NCBI GenBank assembly: GCA_017964705.1 | Contig: JAGCRL010000217.1 | Span: 1-8,361 of the forward strand | Direction of reading: 5' to 3' | Length of the DNA: 8,361 bases | Source: Alphaproteobacteria bacterium | GTDB taxonomy: Bacteria; Pseudomonadota; Alphaproteobacteria; RF32; CAG-239 | Notes under the pieces: generated by a model | The model's database searches: none | What the model was told of the DNA's origin: nothing | The model's input: only the letters and a program-made list of their open reading frames with translations | Position numbers and translations under genes: made by a program | Part shown: in pieces, positions 1 through 5,958 of the stretch | Position numbering within the stretch: the stretch's first letter is position 1 | Layout: each line of letters starts with the position of its first letter

Positions 1-795
1 ATCCAGATGATCAAAGCCAATTTCATTTTGACGATAATAAACTAATTTGGGAATGGAAAAAATGGCGGTTTTGATTTCTGGTATAATGTTATTGTTAATT
101 AAAATCAGCAACAGTAACGGAAAAGCTAAAATGGTGAATAATATGCCAGCAGAGGTTGCATAAAGTAAGCTTTTAGTATTGCGTTGGAATATTGTAAAAT
201 AAAGTAGTTGGAGAGCAAAAGTAATAATGATGTATATCCAAGCGGTGGCGTAAGTGTATAAACCAAATCCGTAAAACAGAGCACTTAAAAATAAATAAGA
301 GTTTTTTTTGAGACTTTTGGCAAAGAAGTAAAATCCGCATAAAATAAAAAACGGAGCTAAGTTTGATTCCAGTCCCCAACGTGAAAGCATGATATGCCAC
401 GGAACGATAGCAGAAAAGAAAAAGCCTAAAAGTGCAGTTTGACGATTAAAGATTTTTTTTAAGAGGCGATAAAATATGTAACAACTGAGAATACCCAGTA
501 ATGCTTGAGGAAGGCGAATAACCCATGTATGAGGGCCGAACAAAGCTATAAAAGGTATGCTTAAATAACTGTATAAAACATTCATTCCGCTGGCCCAAGA
601 AATGAAATACAGCGGAAATCCATAACCCCAACTATCTTTGCCGGTGGTTAATAAAGATAAGGCTTCATAGCCGGCATATGCTTCGTCTTGATTGATACCT
701 GACGGAAGTGTGCCTAACTGACAAAGGCGGAAAATGACGGCTATTATAAAAATCAGCCAGAATAAATAGGCAGAGTTTGAAAAAAATTTTTTCAT
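1..795 (-). CDS. GT39/PMT-type polytopic glycosyltransferase, N-terminal part (runs off left edge)
   Basis: The frame is open for 265 codons from an ATG at 795 down to base 1, so the C-terminal part lies outside the window. AGGA at 803-806 sits 7 nt before the ATG. The protein is strongly hydrophobic. A first membrane helix (about residues 10-25) is followed by a short loop with NQDEA and the acidic pair Asp37-Glu38, the position of the catalytic acidic residues in GT-C enzymes such as PMT and ArnT. Further family-like motifs are RLPQAL (94-99) and PWHIMLSRWGLE (132-143), followed by several more helices. Family members transfer a sugar from a lipid-phosphate carrier to an acceptor on the outer face of the inner membrane, usually a protein or lipid A/polysaccharide. 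The acceptor cannot be told from this fragment. It is transcribed divergently from the small gene at 944. The family call is firm; the substrate is unknown. Confidence 0.85.
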   Translation of the reverse strand, partial: MKKFFSNSAYLFWLIFIIAVIFRLCQLGTLPSGINQDEAYAGYEALSLLTTGKDSWGYGFPLYFISWASGMNVLYSYLSIPFIALFGPHTWVIRLPQALLGILSCYIFYRLLKKIFNRQTALLGFFFSAIVPWHIMLSRWGLESNLAPFFILCGFYFFAKSLKKNSYLFLSALFYGFGLYTYATAWIYIIITFALQLLYFTIFQRNTKSLLYATSAGILFTILAFPLLLLILINNNIIPEIKTAIFSIPKLVYYRQNEIGFDHLD

Positions 796-821
796 TGGCA
801 GTTCCTGATATGTGTTGATTG

Positions 822-851
822 ATTTTATCCGGTTATCGGCAGAAATGTAAA
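822..851 (-). promoter_or_regulatory. Possible sigma70-type promoter of the glycosyltransferase gene
   Basis: On the minus strand TTTACA (851-846) is followed after 18 bp by TAAAAT (827-822), about 27 bp before the start codon at 795. Both boxes deviate from consensus and the surroundings are AT-rich, so this is a candidate only. Confidence 0.35.
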
Positions 852-869
852 GGTTTAATTGGAATATTG

Positions 870-897
870 TTGACAATCTGGTAAAACCGGGTATATT
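870..897 (+). promoter_or_regulatory. Strong sigma70-type promoter for the 82-aa gene
   Basis: A perfect -35 box TTGACA (870-875) is separated by 16 bp from the -10 box TATATT (892-897); TATTAA at 894-899 is an 18-bp alternative. Transcription would start near 903-906. This leaves a leader of about 40 nt before the ATG at 944 and argues against the in-frame TTG at 908, which would be almost leaderless. It is the best consensus promoter in the window. Confidence 0.6.
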
Positions 898-943
898 AAG
901 CGCGTTTTTGGGTTATTATGTTTTATTGTTAAATACTATTGTT

Positions 944-1192
944 ATGAAAGAATTAAAAGAATTACAAGAAAAGTATTTCAAAAAAGAAGGTGTTATTGCT
1001 TTTAGGTTATGGGCGTTTGTGACAATGACTTTGGAGTTGTATGATGATCCGGTAGAGGAGAAAGTTGAGATGCTTTATGGGAAAGTTATTGACTTTTATG
1101 ACTCAATCTGGATGGAAACAAAGGCCACTGACGAGGAACGCAAGGACATACAGAAAATCATCGATGTTCTCACTTTCTTGAGAATTAAGTAA
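944..1192 (+). CDS. Unrecognised 82-aa acidic helical protein
   Basis: I do not recognise this protein. It is 82 aa, highly charged, with no signal peptide or membrane segment. It reads as a few amphipathic helices, with an EELKELQEKYFKKE-like start, an aromatic middle (FRLWAFVTMTLELYDDP) and a C-terminal DEERKDIQKIIDVL helix. I chose the ATG at 944. A longer in-frame version from TTG at 908 would add 12 hydrophobic residues, but it begins about 4 nt after the predicted transcription start. Neither start has a clear Shine-Dalgarno. A near-consensus promoter lies upstream and a hairpin plus T-run directly downstream, so the gene is probably a single-gene transcript. The last third (about 1120-1175) uses more C- and G-ending codons (GCC, GAC, GAG, CGC, ATC, CTC) than the first part. 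Likely cytoplasmic; function unknown. Confidence 0.65.
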   Translation: MKELKELQEKYFKKEGVIAFRLWAFVTMTLELYDDPVEEKVEMLYGKVIDFYDSIWMETKATDEERKDIQKIIDVLTFLRIK

Positions 1193-1199
1193 AATTGAA

Positions 1200-1235
1200 G
1201 GGTGCTGAAACTTAGTGTTTCAACCCCCTTTTTTT
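1200..1235 (+). terminator. Intrinsic terminator after the 82-aa gene
   Basis: The arms are GGGT (1200-1203) plus TGAAAC (1206-1211), pairing with GTTTCA (1217-1222) plus ACCC (1223-1226). The loop is 5 nt, the 5' arm has a 2-nt GC bulge, and a run of seven T follows two more C (T-run 1229-1235). It begins 7 nt after the TAA at 1190-1192. The hairpin also contains the stop codon of the opposing 54-aa gene. In the minus direction it is followed by only a weak T-rich stretch, so bidirectional use is possible but less certain. Confidence 0.75.
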
Positions 1236-1384
1236 GTTAATTGTTGTTGTTTTAAAAGTGATTCCAGTTTGTGAAGAAGGCGATAATCCTGTTGGGATTG
1301 GCGACTTAAGTAATAGCTGTCATTGGCAATTTCGTTTTGCCTTATTTGTTGTTTTAACAGGGTAATTTGATGATTGATATCCAT
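1220..1384 (-). CDS. Small 54-aa glutamine-rich, coiled-coil-like protein
   Basis: A short frame on the minus strand starts at ATG 1384-1382 and ends at TGA 1222-1220. The 54 residues are very rich in Gln and Leu (LLKQQIRQ near the start, LLHKLESLLKQQQ near the end). The pattern suggests one long amphipathic helix or a coiled coil, with no signal peptide or membrane segment. AGG at 1391-1393 lies 6 nt before the ATG, a weak Shine-Dalgarno. A good promoter (TTGAAA, 17 bp, TATATT) sits just upstream. The gene converges on the 82-aa gene, and its stop codon lies within that gene's terminator stem. I do not recognise the family. The gene call rests on the promoter, the ribosome site, the unbroken frame and the helix pattern, and it remains less certain than the long genes. 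Confidence 0.55.
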   Translation of the reverse strand: MDINHQITLLKQQIRQNEIANDSYYLSRQSQQDYRLLHKLESLLKQQQLTKKGG

Positions 1385-1399
1385 TTTATGCCTATATGT

Positions 1400-1417
1400 A
1401 AATTAATATATTAATTT
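1400..1417. promoter_or_regulatory. Perfect 18-bp palindrome, candidate operator
   Basis: AAATTAATATATTAATTT reads the same on both strands. Outside it lie imperfectly centred flanking arms CTATAT (1392-1397) and ATATAG (1422-1427). It covers the predicted transcription start of the minus-strand 54-aa gene and ends 15 bp before its start codon. That is where a dimeric repressor would bind, or it could form a leader hairpin. All bases are A or T, so chance is a real alternative in this AT-rich spacer. Confidence 0.4.
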
Positions 1418-1418
1418 T

Positions 1419-1447
1419 AATATATAGCTTATCAATACTATTTTCAA
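1419..1447 (-). promoter_or_regulatory. Sigma70-type promoter for the 54-aa gene
   Basis: On the minus strand TTGAAA (1447-1442) is followed after exactly 17 bp by TATATT (1424-1419). The predicted transcription start, near 1411-1413, falls inside the palindrome at 1400-1417, giving a leader of about 28 nt before the ATG at 1384. Confidence 0.5.
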
Positions 1448-1514
1448 GGGGTTTAGAAGTTAATTGCAAAAAAAATAAGAAAATAAATGTGGGGGATATT
1501 TTGTAACAGAGCTG

Positions 1515-1542
1515 TTGATAAAGCGTTAAAAACGATTAAAAT
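1515..1542 (+). promoter_or_regulatory. Promoter of the Asd-like/MscS operon
   Basis: TTGATA (1515-1520), a 16-bp spacer and TAAAAT (1537-1542) predict a start near 1549 and a leader of about 65 nt before the ATG at 1616. The leader holds the 10-bp palindrome AGTTTAAACT (1581-1590) and a weak AAACT/AGTTT hairpin, but no recognisable riboswitch. The stretch 1448-1514 contains no gene that I can see. Confidence 0.45.
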
Positions 1543-1615
1543 ACTTGAAAATATCAAAAAAAGATGGCAAATAAACTTTGAGTTTAAACTTTTGTGAATC
1601 GGGAAAGGATACATC

Positions 1616-2611
1616 ATGCCGAAAATTGCAGTGGCGGGAGTGAAGGAAGATACGGGACGCGAGTTTTTGAATTTGTTAGCGGAAAATGATTTTGCTACTG
1701 ATAAAGTTTTTGCACTGGAAGCCAGAGCACCGCTGGGAACGGTTGTTTCTTATGGGGAAGATGATGAGCTTGATGTTTATGCTTTGGAAGAGTTCGATTT
1801 TAAAAAAGTTGATGTGTTGGTGTTTGCTGCTACAAAAGAACAGGGAAAACGTTATATCAAAAAAGCAGTTAGTGCAGGAGTGAAGGTGATTGATCTTTCG
1901 GGAGCAACTTTTACCGACTCCGATGTGCCTTATGTGATTGAGGAAATTAACGGCGATTTAATTAATAAAGAAACAAAAGTGGTTGGGGTGCCGACATCTA
2001 CGGTTTATCAAACATTATTGCCGTTGGCTAAAACAATTAAAAATCACCGGTTAAAACGATTAGTGGTTAATGTTTTTTGTTCTACCTCTTATCTGGGACG
2101 GCCGGCTATGGATGAACTTTTTTCCCAATCAAGAAAGATTTTCTTAAACGAAACGTTGGCGGATAATCAGGAAGTATTTAAAAAACAAATCGCATTTAAT
2201 GTATTGCCGCAGGTCGGAGAATTTATCGGAGATGAGACGGCACTTGAATGGGCGATTAATGCAGAAATTAAAAAGATTTTGAAGAACGATATTAAAGTGC
2301 ATGCAAATTGCGCATTTGTACCGACATTTATCGGAGATGGTGCGTTTGTTAATGCAGAATTTGATGATGAAGTTGATGCGGGAGATATTCGCGAACAAAT
2401 GAAAACAGTTAAAAATGTGGTGGTTTTTGATAAAACTGTTGATGGCGGATATGTGAGTGTTGATGATGTGCAGGGAGAAGACAGTGTGTATGTTTCGCGG
2501 GTGAGACAAGATGTTTCGGTAGATAATGGTATCAGCTTTTGGTCGGTGGCAGATAATTTACGAGCCGGCTCAGCCAGAGCTGCATTTGCAACACTTAAAC
2601 ATTGGATGTAA
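1616..2611 (+). CDS. Aspartate-semialdehyde dehydrogenase-fold protein lacking catalytic residues (probable pseudoenzyme)
   Basis: The length (331 aa) and overall layout match bacterial aspartate-semialdehyde dehydrogenase (Asd): an N-terminal Rossmann domain, an Asd-like central region (AMDELFSQSRKIF 164-176, QIAFNVLPQ 191-199, EIKKIL 217-222) and a C-terminal NGISFWSVADNLRAG (304-318). Normal Asd makes the branch-point aldehyde for lysine, methionine, threonine and diaminopimelate. The working residues are missing here. GATGxVG is replaced by GVKEDTG (8-14). The active-site NCST is replaced by PTST (126-129), with Thr127 where the nucleophilic Cys belongs. The substrate Arg of the CVRVP-like motif is Phe234, and the catalytic His after FxG is Asp241. 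The only cysteines are C155 and C232. Non-catalytic Asd paralogues (Usg) are known, and the FWSVADN segment recalls them. AGGA at 1606-1609 supports this start. The frame is intact, so the protein is probably made, perhaps in a structural or regulatory role. Confidence 0.85.
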   Translation: MPKIAVAGVKEDTGREFLNLLAENDFATDKVFALEARAPLGTVVSYGEDDELDVYALEEFDFKKVDVLVFAATKEQGKRYIKKAVSAGVKVIDLSGATFTDSDVPYVIEEINGDLINKETKVVGVPTSTVYQTLLPLAKTIKNHRLKRLVVNVFCSTSYLGRPAMDELFSQSRKIFLNETLADNQEVFKKQIAFNVLPQVGEFIGDETALEWAINAEIKKILKNDIKVHANCAFVPTFIGDGAFVNAEFDDEVDAGDIREQMKTVKNVVVFDKTVDGGYVSVDDVQGEDSVYVSRVRQDVSVDNGISFWSVADNLRAGSARAAFATLKHWM

Positions 2612-2649
2612 TTTCAAGTGGTTTTCTGATGAAATTTAAGGACGGAAAT

Positions 2650-3318
2650 ATGAAGAAAATTATACGGATTTTGTTTTTTGTTTTACTTTTATCGGTACAG
2701 GGAATTGTTGTTGCCGAGGCAAAGGTTAAGACACCTTCAACTAAAGTAAAATCGGTTGAAACGACTGTTGCTAAAAAGAGTGCTGAAGAAGCAGCAACAG
2801 CAGATGAGTTCGATTTTAAGAAGTTGTCTTTGAAACTTGCAGAAATAGAAGAAAAAATTAAAAATGGTGATTTTACAAGAAGAAGCCTTGAAGAAAGTTC
2901 TAATTATCTGACTGAAACAGAACTTAAACTTGAAAATGTTATTCGTAAACTGGAAAAAGATCAGAATTATGCGCAAGAGGCGTTGGCTGCTTTTGGCGAA
3001 AATGCGGAAGCAAGTGGTGTTGAAGATAAGTCTATTGCTGAAATGAAGGAAAAATATACCGCGGCAGTGGCAAGTTATAAAAATAAATTAATTGAAGCTA
3101 ATTTGTTGAAAACAGAAATGACCAGATTGGGCGGAGTTATCGGGGAAGCTCGAAGCAGGATGCTGATTGGTAATCTGGTGGCGGAAAAAAATGCCCTGAT
3201 TGTGCCGAAAACATTTTTTAAGTCTATTGCGGATGCGGCTATCTTTTTCTTTAAGGTAGCAGTTTCTCCGGTGGAGTGGTATCAGCAGCTGGATGAAACC
3301 GGAAAACATGATTTGTAA
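2650..3318 (+). CDS. DUF3772 periplasmic domain of an MscS-type channel, split off by an in-frame stop
   Basis: From ATG 2650 the protein has 222 aa. Residues 1-24 form a clear signal peptide: a lysine/arginine-bearing start, then an LFFVLLLSVQGIVVA core and an AEA end. After a Lys/Thr/Ala-rich linker come long charged helices (about 55-190). These hold the pattern I know from DUF3772: an ALAAFGENAE segment (112-121), a following SIAEMKEKY helix, a helix pair, then a short FFFKVAVSPVEWYQQL stretch (198-213) that normally leads into the first inner-membrane helix. Here TAA (3316-3318) ends the frame, and the next 588 codons in the same frame are the channel itself. AAGGACGGAAAT just before 2650 supports this start. 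The in-frame ATGs at 2602 and 2629 would put a hydrophilic extension before the signal peptide. It lies 38 nt after the Asd-like gene, in the same apparent operon. Confidence 0.8.
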   Translation: MKKIIRILFFVLLLSVQGIVVAEAKVKTPSTKVKSVETTVAKKSAEEAATADEFDFKKLSLKLAEIEEKIKNGDFTRRSLEESSNYLTETELKLENVIRKLEKDQNYAQEALAAFGENAEASGVEDKSIAEMKEKYTAAVASYKNKLIEANLLKTEMTRLGGVIGEARSRMLIGNLVAEKNALIVPKTFFKSIADAAIFFFKVAVSPVEWYQQLDETGKHDL

Positions 3319-3336
3319 GCTAAAGGTTGGTATGTG
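3316..3336 (+). other. In-frame TAA interrupting the channel gene, with a possible restart site
   Basis: TAA at 3316-3318 is the only stop in the reading frame that runs from 2650 to 5100. Five sense codons after it (AKGWY) lead into GTG at 3334-3336. AAAGG (3322-3326) is spaced 7 nt from that GTG and could act as a Shine-Dalgarno, so ribosomes that stop at the TAA could restart 15 nt downstream. The overlapping ATG at 3332 is in another frame and reaches TGA within three codons. The site may be a nonsense mutation, a settled gene split, or a sequence error. Confidence 0.7.
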
Positions 3337-5100
3337 CTACTGATTTTGGGGTTGGCACTTTCTTTCGGTTTGTTTGTGCGCAGTTATATTATCCGCCATT
3401 GGGGTTATCGCAGAACAGAAGATATACCAAAGTATTGGCAGAAGGTTTTGGTGGCTATTGTAACCGCAATGGCTTATGGAGTTATTCCGTCTTTGCTTAT
3501 CGGCGGATGTTTGGCTTGGGAAATTACAAATAAAAATTTGATTGAAAGCCGCTTCGGGCATGTCTTGGCAAGTGCATTTTACTATGCTCTGTATATCACT
3601 TTAACACGAGCCGCAACCAGAGTTGTTTTAGCACCATGGAACGGACGGTGGCGTTTGTTTAATATTAGTGATGCGCGTGCAGAACGTGTGTTTAGAGCTA
3701 TGACGCTTTCTATTATTTTATGGGGTATATGTGCATATCTTTTGCATATTGCGAGATATTTTGAACCGACAGATGCGTTAATGCTTTTGTTGGCAGTTGG
3801 ATTTGATGCTGTAAAAGCTTTTGTGATTATTTTAATTGCTGCCAGTGTTTTTGGTGAAATTAAAACCAAAAAAGATATTGAAGATGAGGAATTGTCGGAA
3901 ACTCGGAAGAAAAAAGCCGGTGTTGAAGCTGATAACGAAGGAATGAGCGCCGGGATGCGGGTGGTTCTGTTTTCGATAATTTTTGCATTGGCAACTTTTT
4001 CTGTGTCATTGTTCGGATATCCGGATTTGGCCAGCTTTATTTTTAATCGATTTTTTGCAACTCTGTTTTTAATCGGTATGTTTGTTATTGTGCGAAAGAT
4101 GATCTCTGATATCTTGAGCAGGAGTATTATCTTTTGGGTAAGAACCTTTAAACTGCGCAAAAAATTGCTTTCTAAAATTGATTTTTTAATGTCGCTATTG
4201 ATTACGCCGATTTTGGTGTTGTGTCTTGCATATATGTTGTTGCGCTTGTGGGGCGTACCGGCAAGTTTTATGACCTATGGTATTAAGAAATTTATCTTTG
4301 GCTTTAAAGTGGGCGGAATTAAGATTTCTTTGATTGCTATTATCACCGGATTGCTGGTATTTGTGGTATCTATTACATTGGTTAGAATGTTTAAGCGGCG
4401 GTTGTCTGAGAATCTGCTGACAAGAATTAATATGGATGAAGGAATTAAACATTCTTTGGTTTCCGGTTTCTCTTTTATCGGTATCATTATTTCGGTGGTG
4501 TTGGCAATTTCCGCGATGGGGGTTGACCTTTCTAATCTGGCGGTTATTGCTGGTGCTCTTTCCGTTGGTATCGGTTTTGGCTTACAGGACATTATTAAAA
4601 ATTTGGTTTCGGGTATTATCATTTTATTTGAGCGTCCGTTTAAGGTTGGTGATTGGGTTATCTTGGGCGGTGAAGAAGGAAAAATTAAACAAATTAATAT
4701 TCGTTCTACCGAACTTGAAACATGGACCAAACGTAGTGTTATTATTCCGAATGCTACATTGATTTCTTCGTCATTAATTAATTTGACGCATGGTAATAAT
4801 TGGCAACGCCAAAGTATTATCGTGGGGGTTTCTTATGATGCGGATATTGACAAGGTAACGGCATTGCTGATTGAATGCGCGAAATCTAATAAAAGAGTGG
4901 CTCGTGTGCCGGCACCGATGGTGTTGTTTAAAGATTTTGGAGCATCATCACTTGATTTTGAGTTGAGATATCATGTAACTGATGTACGGACAGATTATGT
5001 GGCTTCCAGTGAAATTCGCTATGCCATATTGAAACGTTTCCGTGAAGAAGGTATTGAAATTGCATATCCGCAAATTGATGTGCATATGAAAGAGCAATAA
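3334..5100 (+). CDS. MscS-family mechanosensitive channel, membrane and C-terminal domains
   Basis: Read from GTG 3334, this is a 588-aa inner-membrane protein with about eleven hydrophobic segments. The last is the pore-lining helix (about 396-430) with the small-residue pattern AGALSVGIGFGLQDIIKNL (407-425), matching TM3 of E. coli MscS. After it come the beta domain (FERPFKVGDWV, 432-442; then GKIKQINIRSTELET, 449-463, and IPNATL, 471-476) and the alpha/beta C-terminal domain ending in YPQIDVHM. Family members open when membrane tension rises and release solutes on hypo-osmotic shock. The first segment (LLILGLALSFGLFVRSYII, then RHWGYRR) is the usual continuation of a DUF3772 domain. The gene therefore appears to be the second half of one about 815-codon ancestor whose first half ends at 3318. 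The core channel motifs are intact, so this half could function if translated from the GTG. Confidence 0.87.
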   Translation: MLLILGLALSFGLFVRSYIIRHWGYRRTEDIPKYWQKVLVAIVTAMAYGVIPSLLIGGCLAWEITNKNLIESRFGHVLASAFYYALYITLTRAATRVVLAPWNGRWRLFNISDARAERVFRAMTLSIILWGICAYLLHIARYFEPTDALMLLLAVGFDAVKAFVIILIAASVFGEIKTKKDIEDEELSETRKKKAGVEADNEGMSAGMRVVLFSIIFALATFSVSLFGYPDLASFIFNRFFATLFLIGMFVIVRKMISDILSRSIIFWVRTFKLRKKLLSKIDFLMSLLITPILVLCLAYMLLRLWGVPASFMTYGIKKFIFGFKVGGIKISLIAIITGLLVFVVSITLVRMFKRRLSENLLTRINMDEGIKHSLVSGFSFIGIIISVVLAISAMGVDLSNLAVIAGALSVGIGFGLQDIIKNLVSGIIILFERPFKVGDWVILGGEEGKIKQINIRSTELETWTKRSVIIPNATLISSSLINLTHGNNWQRQSIIVGVSYDADIDKVTALLIECAKSNKRVARVPAPMVLFKDFGASSLDFELRYHVTDVRTDYVASSEIRYAILKRFREEGIEIAYPQIDVHMKEQ

Positions 5101-5122
5101 AAAGCAATTATAACGGCTTTTT
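5099..5122. terminator. Possible bidirectional terminator between convergent mscS-like and PHP genes
   Basis: AAAAAGC (5099-5105) pairs with GCTTTTT (5116-5122) around a 10-nt loop, giving an A-run/stem/T-run arrangement on both strands. It overlaps the end of the channel gene and the TAA (5110-5108) of the PHP gene. The stem has only two G-C pairs, so the call is weak; it rests partly on position, because the genes converge with 7 nt between them. Confidence 0.35.
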
Positions 5123-5953
5123 TAGCATATCTAAAGTAAAACGATTGGTGTAGTTTAAATCTTTAAGAAGTTGTTCTGTCTGCTCAAAATATCTGCCGAG
5201 TTTTTCGGTATAATGGGCATCATCACTGATAAGGGTGGGGACAATGCCGCCGTTTTTAGACATTTCTTTTATCATCCAAATATCAGGGTGAGGACGATTG
5301 ATGCGGTCATAACCGCTGGTATTAATTTCAAAAGGAGTATTGGTTTTAGCTAAAGCTTCCATTATGCGATATTTGTAATCAGTGTAATGTTCATCTTCGC
5401 CCAGACCAAAAATGGTACAATAATCTAAATGAGCGATAAAGCTAAAATAACCGCTATTGATGGCAGCAATAATGTTTTCAAAATGATTAATGGTCCATTG
5501 GTGTAATGTTTCTGCATCCGGTTGCGGATTAAGATGTTTTAGATGATAGATATTGCAAATAAAACTTTCATCCGAATTTTTTAGAAAATGACTGCCGCTA
5601 AGCAGATAATCGACCTGGAGGTGGGGCAGCATTTTTTCAAAGTGATTGCGCCATTTTTTATGACAGAAAAAATCTACTTCAAAGCCGATTTTAATATCTA
5701 TTTTGTAGTCAGATTTTAGATTTTGAAGAATTTCTATATGGCGTTGGTAAGCTTTTTCTGCTTTGTTATAATCATCAAAAAACATCGGTTCACGCTCTAA
5801 ATAAGGGGTGAGCTGATGATGCATAATCATATGATTGGAAACGCCGATAGTGGTAAAACCTTTGTCTTCTGCAGCTTTGATCATCTCACGTGCAGAATAT
5901 CTGCCATCAAAATGGAGCTCGTTGTTATGAGTGTGAAGAGTGAATTTTTGCAT
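5108..5953 (-). CDS. PHP-family phosphoesterase, histidinol-phosphatase (HisK-type) like
   Basis: The 281-aa length fits the PHP-type histidinol-phosphatase family. The metal ligands appear in the expected order: H7-T-H9 at the N terminus followed by H14, SNH (His41), FEVDFF (Glu92), SGSHF (His122), AHLDY (His175) and SDDAH (Asp244, His247). This is the full set for a trinuclear-metal phosphatase, so activity is likely. HisK-type enzymes remove phosphate from L-histidinol phosphate in histidine synthesis. No his gene is in the window, so the substrate could be another small phosphate ester. The start ATG lies 5 nt after the stop of the glycyl-tRNA synthetase gene and has no clear Shine-Dalgarno. 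That suggests co-transcription and translational coupling. It converges on the channel gene. The PHP fold is firm; the histidinol-phosphate role is moderate. Confidence 0.85.
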   Translation of the reverse strand: MQKFTLHTHNNELHFDGRYSAREMIKAAEDKGFTTIGVSNHMIMHHQLTPYLEREPMFFDDYNKAEKAYQRHIEILQNLKSDYKIDIKIGFEVDFFCHKKWRNHFEKMLPHLQVDYLLSGSHFLKNSDESFICNIYHLKHLNPQPDAETLHQWTINHFENIIAAINSGYFSFIAHLDYCTIFGLGEDEHYTDYKYRIMEALAKTNTPFEINTSGYDRINRPHPDIWMIKEMSKNGGIVPTLISDDAHYTEKLGRYFEQTEQLLKDLNYTNRFTLDMLKKPL

Positions 5954-5958
5954 GATGA

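Noticed and set aside
173..631. Two minus-strand frames (173-400 and 446-631)
   Set aside because: They overlap the 265-codon glycosyltransferase frame on the same strand in another phase and their translations lack family motifs.
908..943. Upstream TTG start adding 12 residues to the 82-aa protein
   Set aside because: It would begin about 4 nt after the predicted transcription start and has no ribosome site; the ATG at 944 is the simpler choice.
1560..1615. Riboswitch or attenuator in the leader of the Asd-like gene
   Set aside because: Only a 5-bp hairpin and a 10-bp palindrome are visible; no T-run terminator and no lysine-riboswitch-like core fit in about 65 nt.
2602..2649. Earlier in-frame ATGs (2602, 2629) for the DUF3772 gene
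   Set aside because: They put 16 or 7 hydrophilic residues before a normal signal peptide; GGACGGAAAT before ATG 2650 is a better ribosome site.
3316..3318. Stop-codon reassignment or programmed read-through of TAA
   Set aside because: TAA ends the Asd-like, channel, PHP, GlyRS and 82-aa genes normally, and no read-through signal is visible; a nonsense change or gene split is simpler.
3327..3533. 68-aa plus-strand frame starting at TTG 3327
   Set aside because: It is out of frame with the channel and fully inside it, with no recognisable product.
3582..4730. Long antisense frames (3582-4160, 4275-4730) opposite the channel gene
   Set aside because: They are shadows of the AT-rich channel codons; the translations show no domain, and the plus strand carries clear MscS motifs.
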